A stretch of 64,000 nucleotides of DNA from contig NC_090981.1 in assembly GCF_040807025.1 (NCBI RefSeq), positions 39,659,817 to 39,723,816 on the forward strand, given 5' to 3'. Below the pieces are notes generated by a model, which had not been told where the DNA came from, did not search any database, and was given only the letters and a program-made list of their open reading frames with translations. Positions 52,801 through 63,967 of this stretch are shown here, piece after piece (within the stretch, counting starts at the first letter, position 1; the number at the start of each line of letters is the position of its first letter). Made by a program: the position numbers and the translations under genes. Origin of the DNA: Struthio camelus (Eukaryota; Chordata; Aves; Struthioniformes; Struthionidae).

Positions 52801-54102
52801 CTCTGAGGGAACATCAACTATTTAGCACTGGCATTATGAACTCCTGGCACTGACATTACTATAAAATTGTCATTGTTGTGTGCAAGGAAAGGGGAACCAA
52901 ACAGACAAGTATTCAGGCACTCCATGTTGAATGCAGCGTTTTTGTTTGCATCTCTTCACTCTGTCTTCATTTGGGTTCTCAGACGTTCATGGTTTTGCTC
53001 GTTTCCTTTATAAGGCAGATAACGTTTGGCAGTAAATAGCCACAGGCAGCCTTGACAAGTCCCCAGAAGTTTGTCTCTTACATCTGGTTATTCTTCAAAG
53101 GTGATTTTTTCCTATGAAGTGCTTTCCTAAATGAACTAATTGCTTCAGACCCCACATCTAGTTTGACTGTCATCTGTGCTAATAAATAGGAGTATTTGGA
53201 TAGCTCTCAAGGTGTTTTAAGAGCACTGCAGTATAGTTGACAAAGACCACAATCAACTAGTTAGTTCTTTTATCTAGAATAAAAAAGACAGTTAGCTACA
53301 AAATTGGGCTTTGCAAAAGATTTGCTAAAATGCTGGGGTTAGTATTACTTGTGACCTAAAAGCGCTATGGCGAGTATATTACTACCTTCTTCCTTGCTAG
53401 AAGCCAGGGTTAAATTACAGGCTCATTCAGAGTTCCCAAACTTTGACTCTAACAGAAGAAAGGATTATTGGCAAGACAGCATCTTAAATGACCAGAAGAG
53501 GGAAGAATGAAAATTATATTTCAGCCTCCTTTTCACTGCTGGGGCGCTTCCACCACTTTGTTTTTATATATATTTTCAATTATAGAACTGGATACCTCTC
53601 CTCAAGTAAAATTTCCAGGGGAGACCAATGGGATTTGATAGAAAAGAAGCTAACCTAGAATTACAGGGTATAACGTTCATAATCCTTCTTTTGGCATAAA
53701 GTTGAGCCGGGAAGTTAAGGGTAAGCCTTTGGACCAGATGTCTGTTGTTCTCCAACCAGATCCTTGGAGTAAGCCTCCCGCTTAGACAGAGAAAAGTATC
53801 AAGATGCTGCTGCAACAGTCAGCACCATTTCATCAGTGTAGTACATGAATATACAGTTTATATGGCTCTGAAAAGTCTAAACAGGGAAAAGCTGTTCAGG
53901 AAGACAAAGCAAAGTGGTTGTGATTCGGAATGACTGAATTAAATAAAAGGGAGATTTATACTGAGAAAGGAATGGATGCTCTTTTGCCAGCATACTCACA
54001 GCAGAGTCAATGAACCAAATACAGAACAAGGAAAAATCTTGCCTTCTAAAAGAATACACCAAGAGTTTTGGGGGGTTTGTTTTGTTTTGGTTTTTTTGTA
54101 TC

Positions 54103-54108
54103 TTTATT
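54103..54108 (-). promoter_or_regulatory. Candidate polyadenylation signal for ATP6AP1L
   Basis: The first canonical AATAAA on the minus strand after the ATP6AP1L stop codon lies here (plus-strand TTTATT), about 316 bases downstream of the stop. The sequence that follows on the minus strand is A/C-rich with no clear GU-rich element, so the real cleavage site could be elsewhere. Confidence 0.35.
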
Positions 54109-54423
54109 TAACTTCAAAGATTCCATTACTGATTCTTCTTTTCAGGGCTTGGTGAGCTGGCTTTAAGGATATGCATTTTGGTTTTGTGCTATAGGAATAA
54201 GTTCCCCCCACACGAATTCTCTCATTCCACTGGGATTATTTTATCTTGTTGTGTTTTCCAAAGCATCTTGGAGATGATTATCAACAAATAACAGCCAGTA
54301 ACCGGCTAAACAGTCTGTTACCTAGTTTGTGCGGATTTTTCACCAACTGATCAAAGGAAAAATAAATAGAACATTGCCAGGAGAAAACAATACCACTTGT
54401 TTCACTGAGACACATGCATACTA

Positions 54424-54726
54424 CTAAATATAGATTTTACAGAACTGTTGGTTTCTAAGTTCATAGGATTCATTTCCACTGCTTCTCAGAGGCTCTTTCT
54501 CATCCCCCATGTCATTGTCTTTCATTTGTGCAAAATAGGCAGGGGAAGCTTTGCATTCGTAATGCCTGTCAAGAGATTTCAAGTGGATCAACATATGAAG
54601 AGCATAGGCAAGAACCAGCAGCAGAATCAGTGACATAACCAATCCCATAAGTATTGCAGGAGAGAAAAAGGATGCACAGTCTTTCGCATAGGCAAAATGT
54701 CCTTCTTGAACGTTAAAACCTTGAAT
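54424..54726 (-). CDS. ATP6AP1L: ATP6AP1L last coding exon: transmembrane helix and cytosolic tail
   Basis: This 303-nt exon encodes 100 residues and a TAG stop at 54424-54426, directly followed by a second in-frame TAG. The acceptor is TTTCTTTGTAG. The exon starts IQGFNVQEGHF, continues with KDCASFFSP (the family's conserved cysteine just before the membrane), then a helix of roughly 22 hydrophobic residues (LMGLVMSLILLLVLAYALHM). The tail of about 50 residues includes LDRHYECKASPAYF and ends CKIYI. The tail is much longer than the roughly 20-residue tail of ATP6AP1, which supports the L paralogue. It contains an acidic stretch EKEPL where, from memory, the human protein has a di-leucine (EKELL); that comparison needs an alignment. 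The NES sequon in the tail is on the cytosolic side and should be unused. Confidence 0.94.
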   Translation of the reverse strand: MQGFNVQEGHFAYAKDCASFFSPAILMGLVMSLILLLVLAYALHMLIHLKSLDRHYECKASPAYFAQMKDNDMGDEKEPLRSSGNESYELRNQQFCKIYI

Positions 54727-57700
54727 CTACAAAGAAAACAAAAGGGCTCACATTAAATACAATCTTTGCTGTCCTCATTACCAACTACTTCATGAATTTG
54801 TTCCTGAAGCCAGTAAGACATGCTAACCTAATGTCTTCATATTGCAAAACTGTATTTGGCAGTGCTAGCTGGAGCTAACAATCAAGAGTTTATCCAGGTC
54901 AGTCTTCTAGAAACGGCCAGTTACTCGAATCCCCTTGGCTCTGGTGCCCAAAGGATTTGCAGTTTTATTTTAAACAAAACCTTCTAGGATCACTTTTGAT
55001 AGCCCAGTCACATTTAATTGTAAACTTCGTGCCTTTCTAGTTTACAGTGCGTTTCCAGGATCATTTGTTGAGAATTTGCAGATTCTCTGTTTCAAATTGT
55101 ATAAAATTAATCATAGCAATCAAGGAAATATTCTCAGTTGCCTACCCTCGTATTAGATTTATATTACCAGATTGAAGTGTAGCGTATATGGGAGTAACTC
55201 AGCTAAAATACACAAAGCTGTATTCAACTGTGGCCTATACCAGTAAATTCTACTTTGTGGTTTCAAAGGACAGAAAGTTGCTTCAGTTCTAACATGACCT
55301 TCAGCAGGTTTGCACGCAGGGAACTGGACTGTCTGCTTCACCAAAATGGGTCCATGGGCGACTATCTCATGGTGAGAAAATGCAGATCAACTTTCCGTCT
55401 ATCCCCCTTTTCCAGCTATTCACTACAAGACCTACTTTCCCACATTTATTTACTGACATAGTTATTTTGCTTGTCCTCCATTAAAAATATTTTTTTCCTG
55501 AGCAAGTTTTAGCTTTTTTTTTTTCTTGCCCCTGAAAGGGGTCAATAAATTGGAGTAAACATTCAAAAAGATTCTTCATCACAGACTTCAGAGCCTAACG
55601 AGGAACAGTCAGCTCTGGGCTGTGAAACAGTGACATTCTGTATGCACTGTAGTGAAAGTGAGCTAGAGCAGAACCACACAGTCCAGTGCAGCAGGGCAAT
55701 GGGCTATTTGGGGTGAGATTCATCTCCTCTAATTTAGGTATCTAAAATGAGACATCCTAATCCAGTCCTCTTAGGTTCACTTACTGTCAGTGCAGAACAA
55801 CAGGCACCTCCAGAAGATGATTAATCTTATCTGAAAGTAAGGACTCAAGATGAGTCAGAGGAATTATCCCCTGGCTTTAGAGGCAGACCGGGGTAACTAT
55901 AAACTGGGCACAAGGTTAAAATTCCTAGTCATAAAAGCTTAGATGAATCCCATGCTCAGTGACCAATGCTGCTATCGACGATGGTTTTAAGAGCCCAGCT
56001 CAGAGGGATGTAACTCAGAAAGTGACATTCACATCCCACACTGAATGGAAAATCCAACCAAGAGACTACAGAAAAAGTATATAGTCCTTCATCCCCTTTG
56101 ACAGGAGTACAATAACTAAAAATCTTCTTTTCTGTTCAATTTCTATTCCAAGTTCCATGGAGATCCTGTAAGCTGTATGTGGAAGGTCATAACATTTTCT
56201 TGGCACCAAAGCGCAAAACTTCCCATCAGTCTACCTATGCCATGTATTTGGTTTAACTCCATGGAATTACCTGGAAATCAATAAAAGTGACTTCCCAGAG
56301 CTTTGAAACATCATCTGTGGAGCTGGGTATCAGGAGTGCATCATATCTCTGCAAGCTGCTCACACGTTCACAGTGGTAGGAGTAACTTGCCGGCGCATAT
56401 ATTCTGGTTGCATTAAATGTTGCTTGTACAGAGTGGTTGTAAAGAAGCTGCACTCTGTGTAAACTGAACCAGTTCTGAACAGACAGCTGGTAATAACTGG
56501 TTGTTAATAAGAATCTGAAAATATTGTATGAGAAGAAAGACAAATAAAAAAAACAGGTCTAACTAAGAGCTGGAACTGTTAAATTCATATGTTGAACAAT
56601 CTAAGAAGACTCACCAAAATTATTGAAGTTGCATCATTTCACATTATTGGAAGCTCTAGATTTTTTTTTTTTTTTTAATAGACTCTGGAAAGTGATTTGG
56701 AGTTCTCTGTTGCTACAGCTGAAGGACTGTGCTGTTCTCCCACACAGTGAGGAAGTCACAGATATCATTACCACTGTGAATGTCCAGCTATGGAGCTGCA
56801 TTGGGAGAAGACCACACATTCTAGCACTGGCCTTGCTGTTACTGGGTCTGTGCTGCCCAGACACCTGGCTACAGAGCAAAAAAAATTATTTTTTTCCTTT
56901 CTCCTAGATGACTGAGAAAATATATATGTAATCTTGGCATTGTACTTGCATCAAAGACATGGAAAGTTTTTCAAAACTCAGCTTGCACATGTGTTATACA
57001 CATTTGAAACACATACATGTATTTCCTATGATGATACGGCATTTTGCTTCCTCAAGACTTCAAAGCTCACTTTGGAACAAGATCCAAAGTCCACTTACGT
57101 AAACAGCATAAATTCTACTGATGTTAATGAAAACTGTTTCCTGAATGGTTACAGTGTGAAATGTGGTGCTCATGACAAGTTGCTTATATGGATAAGGTAA
57201 ACGTCTCTTTTGTCACATACACTACAGTATATGTTTATTACTCTCTATATATTATTATTACCCTCTCTATATTATTACTTCACTGAGTCCCAGAGCAGAC
57301 TAGAAGCTTCACAAAGGACTCTAGCAGGTACTTTTTATATTCCAAAACGCTTATGACTTAAATTTTAGACATGACACAATAAGTGGGGCAGAGTGGAAGA
57401 GGTGTGGAAGGATGAAGGTTGTAGCAATATAAACCCATGAATACTCAGTTTATTCTTGGAGTCTTGATTAAACATAAATCATATAATACCACATGTGGTA
57501 TTATTTGTCAAGCAGTGCTGTTTTCTTGGATCACTGAGAAGCAAACAAAGTAGGTCACAGTCTGATGCCTGAACAGCCCACACTATCAGTTCTTTCAGCA
57601 GAATTCTCAGACAAAAATTTAGCAAATTAGCAAGATTTAGCAAAAATCTCAGGCAAGGGAAGGTTCTATTCAAAAGAGGTGACCTGATCTTCTCATGAGC

Positions 57701-60700
57701 AGGAAAGTCAACAGAGAAAAAGAAATGCATTAATAAAGTCAAATAGGTAGGCAAATGACAGCCCTATTAAAAGCAAGTCTCTTCTGTGGCTTGATTCTAT
57801 AACCAACAATTCTATCAAACCAATTTTGCTTATACAAACTCACTTGAAACAAATTGCACAGGTAACTGCATAACAATGTATTCAACAGATATTAATCTAA
57901 TATTTTATCATACAAACTTACCTAATAACAAGTCCCTTTAGATTGCCAATGTCACCAAACTTCAGAGAAAGCCTAGGTCAAAAAGAAAGTGATGTCAAAC
58001 TGGATAAAAACTTGAGAAATATTAAGAGAAAAAATAGCACAGAAGATTAAGCACAGTTTTACATAGAGTCTTTTCCTCACTATACCTTTGAGGTAACTAG
58101 AAAAAAATTAAAAGGATTAAATCTTATTCCATCGAAATCTCGCAGTTTAGTTGTTAATTTGAATAAAGCCTAAACTGTACAGGAAAGAATAGAACTGCAT
58201 ACTTAACATTCCACACAAACTTATATCTCACTGTTTCCAACATCTGTTGATAAGCATAATTAGGTTCACTTGGTATGTCTTCTCCTTCTCAAGTCAATCA
58301 GGCTAATTTATAATAATATCTTAGTCATGTGTCACCTACATATGTTATTAGAAAGTGCTATGTGTATGCAGCAACATTTTCCTCATCTTTGTATATACCA
58401 GAACATAACAAATTCAGATGGTATTTGAGTTCAAATTTCATGCATGTGCATCATTAGAGCTATATAAACACATTAATTGTGAAGCAGCGCTACAAAGCTT
58501 ACGTACAGTCAACATGGACCTCTGAAATTTACTAAAGTGAAAGGCCTTGGCAGGTTAATTGTATCCATATGCACACTCTACCATCTTAGTACTGCCTCAG
58601 AAACTAGTGATGTACTGCTACAATAGTTTAAGTGGCATAGAAATTTTTAGCTTAACAATAATATTTCCCCTCTTAGAAACTAGCTGCATAACAGATTTCT
58701 ACTGCTGACATAACTTTTTTAGGCTAAGTTAGATATCACAATACAGTGAAGTGACAGAGAGAGGACACCTACACGACTTCAGAACTTAAAGCTGAAAAAA
58801 ATAAAAAGCACAGCTAAACAGATGATTTAATAAGGGATCTTGATTTCTAATACCTTGACTAACACTGGGTCAAATAAGCCGGAACACTGAATCTCTAGAC
58901 ACTCTCTTGTTTTATTACAAAGGAAAAATATAGACAGCTAAGGATTAGACACATGCAAGCATGGCATTAAATTCAGTTGCCTGATCCATGACTTGGTGCA
59001 TTTAAAAATAAACAGGCTGGATTATTATATTTTATGTACATATATATACATACATATATATATATATAAATATGTATACAACAAGTATACATGCATAAGG
59101 GACCAAGTATTTTTTCCTGGCTCTAGCTGCTTTGCATTGATCAGGCAGTATAAAGCAACTCGAAAGCTAATCTAAAGCCAAATCAGAAGGCAGTCTTAAA
59201 AAATGTTGGAGAAGGGAGAACTTTAAGGGACTCTCCTGGGGTGAGAAGAACAGGGCAATGTATCATGTTAGCACTCAGCCAGATAATCAGCTGGCACAAT
59301 TTATTGCTTCCTAATCTCAGGTTTAAGGATTGCTAAATGGAAATTAAACCCAGCTTCTCTCTTTTCTGCCTTAGCTACAGCCAAATGTAAATTGACTCAG
59401 CATCTTAACCCACAACTTCTATTCAGCAATTACGCTGGGTCTAAGGAGTTCAGACCATCCATCCTGCTACCCGCAGAGCATGGGTTTTATACACAAGGAC
59501 CTGGAGTAATACTTGAGCGCTGACAGGGGCACATGGACACAAGTTTCTAGTGAAGTGATACTCGGGTTCTAGCACAGATGCCACAGATTCGTTCAGAGAA
59601 TCTGCCAAACGTCCCAACAAATTCCTCCTAGGGAGGGCTCAGAATAAGACAGGTCTTCCTTGATCAGCAGTCTAGAGTACGTTCAAAGGGTTCACGCGGA
59701 AGTCAGTGAGACTAGTATTTTCTCGAGGTATCCTGAATCAGCAAAGCACAGAACATTAAAATCACACAACCACTGGGAAGCAGTAGTATTTTCCTCTCTC
59801 TGTCCATAGAACAGAGGGGGAAAAAAAAAAAAAAAAAACTCAGTAGGCATAGTGTGTCTTGACCCCTGCAAAAAACCCACTAACCTCAGCTTCAAAGCAC
59901 AGAAGTCCTGCCTGCATTTAGCATCTATGTCCCTAGTTTGAGGCTGCTCAGAAAACCCTATGGGTGAAACAGAGAGAAGGGACAGAAGACATGGCAGATA
60001 AGGTGGCTCTGGACTCACAGATTATGAGATCAAACTTGAGATCTGGTGAAACATTGATAAAAGGCATGTCAAGGGTGTCTCATAGCTTTTCTGCTTCCTG
60101 GCTCTCTCCTGCAGCTTTTTCTATGCATAGCATGTTCTATAATCTCCCAAATTTCAACATAAGACATAGAACAGAACGTATAGGCCTAACTTCTTAGAGC
60201 AATACTCTGTATCTACAGAGCGAAGCACACCGATACTACTAAATCAGATATTACTGACACTACTATAAGCACTGTAGTCACTGTACCTGTGACAGACAGG
60301 CAGACAGAGCAACAAGCTGAAATTTAACAGTCTACTCACACTAACAGGAGAGAGTTTGCAGTCTGTCACTGCAAATGTCTTTGATTTTTGAAGCCTTAGA
60401 GACAACTGTAAAAACTATATTTTGTGTTTTGAAACCCTTACTTTCACAGGAGTACATTTTCTACTAGGTTATGTTCATTACTAATAAGCTTATTAGCTCT
60501 GAATTGAAGAACAGAAAAGGGACTGTTTGTTAATTTATTACTTTTTTTTTTTTAAAAAACTAACGTTATTCTTTTTCCACTTACCATTTTCTACCTCGCC
60601 TTCCAAAACACAGCGCTGCATTTATTCACTTGCTGATAATGTAAAATTGAAACTACCTCTGATGCTGAAAATCATTTATTATTTGACTGCAAAGGTGAGT

Positions 60701-63700
60701 TTTGCCATGTGAAGTATTCAGCACTTGCTAAATACTATGATACCACAAAGAAAAAGCTTGGCTCCTTTTTCAAACATACTTTTGCTTTTCTTGCAACCTC
60801 ACTAAAATTTCACTGTACCTCAGCTTCACTATGCTTTCTACAGGTATAATCAGGAAGACATAATACTGCTTAGACCTACAGATGAACCATACTGTACAAA
60901 AGCTAAACAAAAATACTAGGTTTGGTCATGTTCTTTTTTTAATCTCTGTGTGTCATTATAGATTTAAATACCATTTGTGGAGTAGATCCAATGATCATGT
61001 TCGACATCTGCACAGTAGGTACCCATCTCCTAATTTTTAGACACTTGGCTATCAGAGTAGAATCAACAGCCTGGTAGTAGACAATGAGCTACCCAGTATA
61101 GTACGTGGAAGGAGAGAAGTGGTTGGCTGCATTACAAGGAAAATTAAAAACTCACATGCTTTTCCAGTATGGCCACTACACTGGAGGTTTGGGGTACAAT
61201 CAGTTTAAAATATGGCTCTTTTCTGGTTTGGTAGGAGCAAGACAGTGAGCTGTTTGTGCCGAAGTAATTCGTGACAGACCGGCATGCAGAATTTCAGGTT
61301 CCTGGAGAAGCTTCAGGTCACATGGAAACCTGCAGTGAGTTCGCCCTTGGGCTTTGGCAAATCACATGCTGGGACTTTGGACCACCTAATTCTGTTTCTA
61401 GGTACTGTTTCTAGATGTCTGTCTTGAACCAACGGGTTACATTGCTTCTGGTAACCATTAGCACAAATACTATGAAAATGTAGCCCACCACCCATAGTCA
61501 TGCACAGCCAGCCTCTAAGCCCCCACATTCAGCACAGGATATGCTATTCACTATCCCAAGCACCCATCCAAAAGAGCCAGAGACCAAAGCTGTCCAAGGA
61601 GCAGAGACTAAGGGGATCAATAGCTCCAGCCTCACACACACCAGTCACAAAACTGGTTGGCCACCGAGGCTGGCTACACCACTGAAAGAGATAAAGACAG
61701 CTAGGTACCTCTGTGTGCCCTATGAAACACTGACTGGAAAGCATATAAGCCATACTGCCTTGCTGCTTGCAGCATCAGGCCATTATAGGAATACTGGGTC
61801 TCCAAACCACATATTACAAGGTTTGTTCCTCTAGTAGTTATTTACTGGCCTTGTTATCAGGTACTACCAGAGTAGGATGCCACCTTACACTGCGCTGTCT
61901 TGACTGCAGTTAGAATCTCCGACATCCACAGTTGCATGCACACCAAACGTCTTCTCCGTCAAATCCAACTGCGTATAGTTCTTAAACTTAATCATGATCC
62001 TCTTGGCCCAAAAGAGAATGCAGGGGATGCCGTTAACCGTGACGTTGAGAGGGCTGTAGTGGCTGTGGGTGAACAGCCTCCAGGATTCTCTTTCCAACTG
62101 TTCTTTCCTGCTCAAGTTGTAGCTGACAACCTGATTGACCACATAAAAGATCAGTATCAGAAGACAGACATTTCAGGAATTACTCTCTATCCTACCAGAA
62201 TAAATGAGGCTAGCACTTAGGAGCACCTGTGAAGCTAGTTCTCAGCTGCAGTGGTAGTGAACTGAGGAAACAGAGAAGTCTCTCAACAATCCTTCCTACC
62301 CCAGGAATGGCAGGGAACCATGCAGGCTTCTAACTCCAGCACAACTTGGCAGAGAGCCAAAATAAGCTTTAATTGTACTAATGGTGTAGTATCACTGGGG
62401 TAAATCACGTTCTTAACATGCCCTCATTGCATCCCTGCACACTGTGGAGCAGCCCATTATAAAAAATTGAAGCAAAGCTAGAATAACAAGCTGCTCACCC
62501 CAGCAGGAGACTCACTAGGGCAGTTCTAAGCATGACAGTAGTACATTAAAAAGGATTAGGCTTGAGCCAAAGATACAGCCTACCGTGCGGAAAGCACGTT
62601 ATACAGCTGCCCAGGTGAAAGAAACGGTCCAAGTCTGCATCTACCTGCAGGCAGTTTGGCCACAGATGGCTTTAAAATAAGAGAAATGCCTGCTGCAAAG
62701 CAGGATGGCTTCAGTATGGATCCCTGCCTTCATAAAATCATAAATTTATAAATTTAAAATCTGGGTACTGACGGTTCCATGTCCTCTCTAGATATCAGAA
62801 AAAGCTTAATCTATCCAAGTCAAATTTCACAGCTAAACGATGCTGATTTGCCTGTGAAGCGATGTAACTTGAGACAGTGAGTTAAAGCTCAGGAAGGACT
62901 TCAAAATTCAACCCTTGTTTTCATATTCCAAGCTAAGATTTCCATACACCACAGACTGTTTTTCATCTGCAGATACGTCAAATCTGAGTATGATAATGCA
63001 TGTTATGTCTGCATAGCTGCCTTGCATGTAGTATGAGAGAGTAAGTTCAAATCATGTACAAACAACCGAGGTATTCTGAGTTTCAGTCATCAACAGCATC
63101 TTACCAGGCTCCAGAAGGGATGTCGTTAAGCCTCAAAGCTTTGTCTTGGCTTAAAGACTTTTTTTGCTGTTAAGATTAGCAAATCAAGTCTCCCAGCTCA
63201 GACCCTGAAAGACCCCTTTGATACTTGACCTTACAGATGGCACAAGACTGCTTTAGGAATTAAAATTATTACATACTTGCAGCAACAAGCAGAAAGCAAG
63301 GTAAGACAGTAGTCAGAGAACCTAATGCAATAGCCAGCAAGCAACAGCATTACGATTGTCTTTGGCAGAAAAGATAAGGCTGTCTTCTTTAGAAGTGTAG
63401 GAGAGAGTGATTTAATCATTAAATTATTTACATTAGATTGCATCTTTTGCATGGTTCTTATTAGGAAAGCCTTTTGCCATTAGTTTTTCACAAAACCTAC
63501 AGGCTGGACAGGGGAAAATCTCCCACTGAATTTAACCAACCAGCAGTTTTGCTTCAGCTGTTCTTTTAGTACCAACCATATAAAAGATATAAACAAAATA
63601 CTGGCCACTGCAGTCAGATGGAATTGTACTGAATATGGAAAACAGGATTTGATTCTTTCAGGATGACCCTATGCCCAAACCCATTGCCAGTCAGTGCCAG

Positions 63701-63967
63701 CTACGCCAACTGAAGTCTTACCTCACTGCTCAGAAAAATAGATGTATTGTACTACAGGCTGTAAATCTGGATCATACCACTATCATTTGGACAACTTTGT
63801 TGGCTATTTCTTTTAATTTGTATTGTTGTATTAAATAATGTATTAATCACAAGATCTCAAAACACTGTGAAAAGTAATTATAGATTCAGTTCTTTCATAT
63901 GTTACCTGTGTAATTGCCACTTGATTTACGTTAAATTTTGGCTTCATACCACTGTCAAAATGTCGAC
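54424..63967 (-). CDS. ATP6AP1L: ATP6AP1L gene, 3' part: five coding exons of a V-ATPase accessory subunit S1-like (Ac45-like) protein
   Basis: This entry spans the visible part of the gene; exons are listed separately. Joining 63906-63967, 61889-62130, 57922-57972, 56271-56514 and 54424-54726 on the minus strand gives 902 nt. That is two bases finishing a codon from an exon outside the window, 299 codons and a TAG stop. Each internal junction has GT/AG signals and the phases match (0, 2, 2, 0), which chance ORFs would not do. The family is the type I membrane glycoprotein Ac45/ATP6AP1, an accessory subunit of the V-type proton pump that sits in its membrane sector and helps assembly and targeting in secretory and endolysosomal membranes. 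The paralogue's own role is poorly known. The order seen is luminal domain, one membrane helix, cytosolic tail. Best alternative: ATP6AP1 itself. The long tail after the helix, ending in CKIYI, fits ATP6AP1L better, since ATP6AP1 has a short tail. Confidence 0.9.
54727..56270 (-). other. ATP6AP1L last intron
   Basis: This intron of about 1.5 kb is bounded by donor GTAATT and acceptor TTTGTAG. No coding sequence is recognised. Around 55700-55920 there is a stretch rich in phrases such as AGGTATCTAAA and ATCCAGTCCTCTTAGG that resembles a decayed interspersed repeat, but I cannot name a family. Confidence 0.85.
56271..56514 (-). CDS. ATP6AP1L: ATP6AP1L coding exon, conserved Ac45 luminal core
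   Basis: This exon is 244 nt: one base closing the split arginine codon and then 81 codons, ending in phase 0 at GATTTCCAG before the donor GTAATT. The acceptor is TATTTTCAG. The product carries the best-conserved luminal stretch of the Ac45 family: FLLTT, SVQNWFSLHRV, FNATRIYAPASYSYHCERVSSL and WEVTFIDFQ (shown in pieces). Two sequons are present (NHS, NAT). The cysteine in YSYHCE is expected to pair with the cysteine in the KDCASFF segment of the last exon, as in ATP6AP1. There is no frameshift or internal stop. A run of open codons past the donor ends soon after and is intron sequence. Confidence 0.93.
56515..57921 (-). other. ATP6AP1L intron with T16 tract
   Basis: This intron of about 1.4 kb lies between the 51-nt exon and the 244-nt exon. 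It holds a run of 16 T at 56661-56676 and an imperfect tandem pattern built on CTCTATATTATTATTA at 57237-57280. Short open frames here show no family resemblance. Confidence 0.85.
57922..57972 (-). CDS. ATP6AP1L: ATP6AP1L small coding exon (SLKFGDIGNLKG)
   Basis: This 51-nt exon is too short to stand out as an open reading frame. It is framed by an acceptor TTTTTGACCTAG and a strong donor GTAAGT. One base completes the split valine from the previous exon, 16 codons follow (LSLKFGDIGNLKGLVI), and AG is left to form an arginine with the first base of the next exon. The residues correspond to the short segment found just before the RFxLTN stretch in Ac45-family proteins. The phases agree on both sides. 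Confidence 0.88.
57973..61888 (-). other. ATP6AP1L intron with AT microsatellite and A18 tract
   Basis: This intron of about 3.9 kb contains an AT/ATAC-rich simple repeat at about 59030-59080, a G5A18 run at 59816-59838 and T12 at 60542-60553. I see no further exon with matching phase and splice signals. None is needed, because the flanking exons join in frame. Confidence 0.8.
59030..59080. repeat. AT-rich simple repeat (TA/TACA)
   Basis: Alternating TA and ATACA units form a low-complexity tract inside an ATP6AP1L intron. Confidence 0.85.
61889..62130 (-). CDS. ATP6AP1L: ATP6AP1L coding exon, luminal domain with CILFWA motif
   Basis: This exon is 242 nt: 80 codons plus two bases of a split valine codon. 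The acceptor is the CAG before GTTGTC and the donor is GTAAGG. It encodes a luminal segment containing the Ac45-family motif CILFWAKR followed by IKFKN, LDLTEKTFGV and a VDVGDSNCS end. Four N-glycosylation sequons are visible (NLS, NVT, NYT, NCS), as expected for a heavily glycosylated luminal domain. There are two cysteines. The reading frame stays open upstream of the acceptor for about 14 codons before a TGA, so the upstream edge is chosen from the CAG acceptor and the phase-0 match to exon 63906-63967. The 3' edge is firm because the split codon joins in frame to the next exon. From memory, the human ATP6AP1L product is only about 224 residues and largely lacks this part. Confidence 0.85.
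62131..63905 (-). other. ATP6AP1L intron (first visible complete intron)
   Basis: This intron of about 1.8 kb runs from donor GTAACA to the CAG acceptor before GTTGTC. No repeat family was recognised. A 73-codon minus-strand open frame at 63231-63452 lies inside it without family resemblance and is treated as chance. Confidence 0.65.
63906..63967 (-). CDS. ATP6AP1L: ATP6AP1L coding exon (first visible), luminal domain
   Basis: This 62-nt exon on the minus strand is preceded by a pyrimidine-rich tract ending TTCTGCAG and followed by the donor GTAACA. In the one frame that fits, two bases complete an upstream codon, then 20 codons are read (beginning RHFDSGMKPK and ending VAITQ) and the exon ends in phase 0. 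The next exon begins in phase 0, so the join is in frame. Another frame hits a stop at once. I do not recognise these 20 residues individually. The call rests on the splice signals, the phase match and the position directly upstream of certain ATP6AP1L exons. The exon lies 33 bases from the window end, so earlier exons and the signal peptide are outside. Confidence 0.65.

Larger units (their letters stand above)
39691..54102. other. Intergenic, downstream of ATP6AP1L: no gene supported
   Basis: This block holds the GA-rich tract, TTG microsatellite, GC-rich inverted-repeat block and homopolymers listed separately. It includes the longest open frame of the window (51319-51795, minus, 158 codons) and a cysteine-bearing 103-codon frame (52121-52432, plus). 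Neither is annotated as a gene; both are discussed under findings. Confidence 0.6.

Noticed and set aside
55700..55920. Named DNA transposon in the last ATP6AP1L intron
   Set aside because: Phrases look repeat-like, but no ends, duplications or family could be identified.
63231..63452. 73-codon minus-strand frame inside an ATP6AP1L intron as an extra exon
   Set aside because: The flanking exons already join in phase and this frame has no Ac45-family resemblance.
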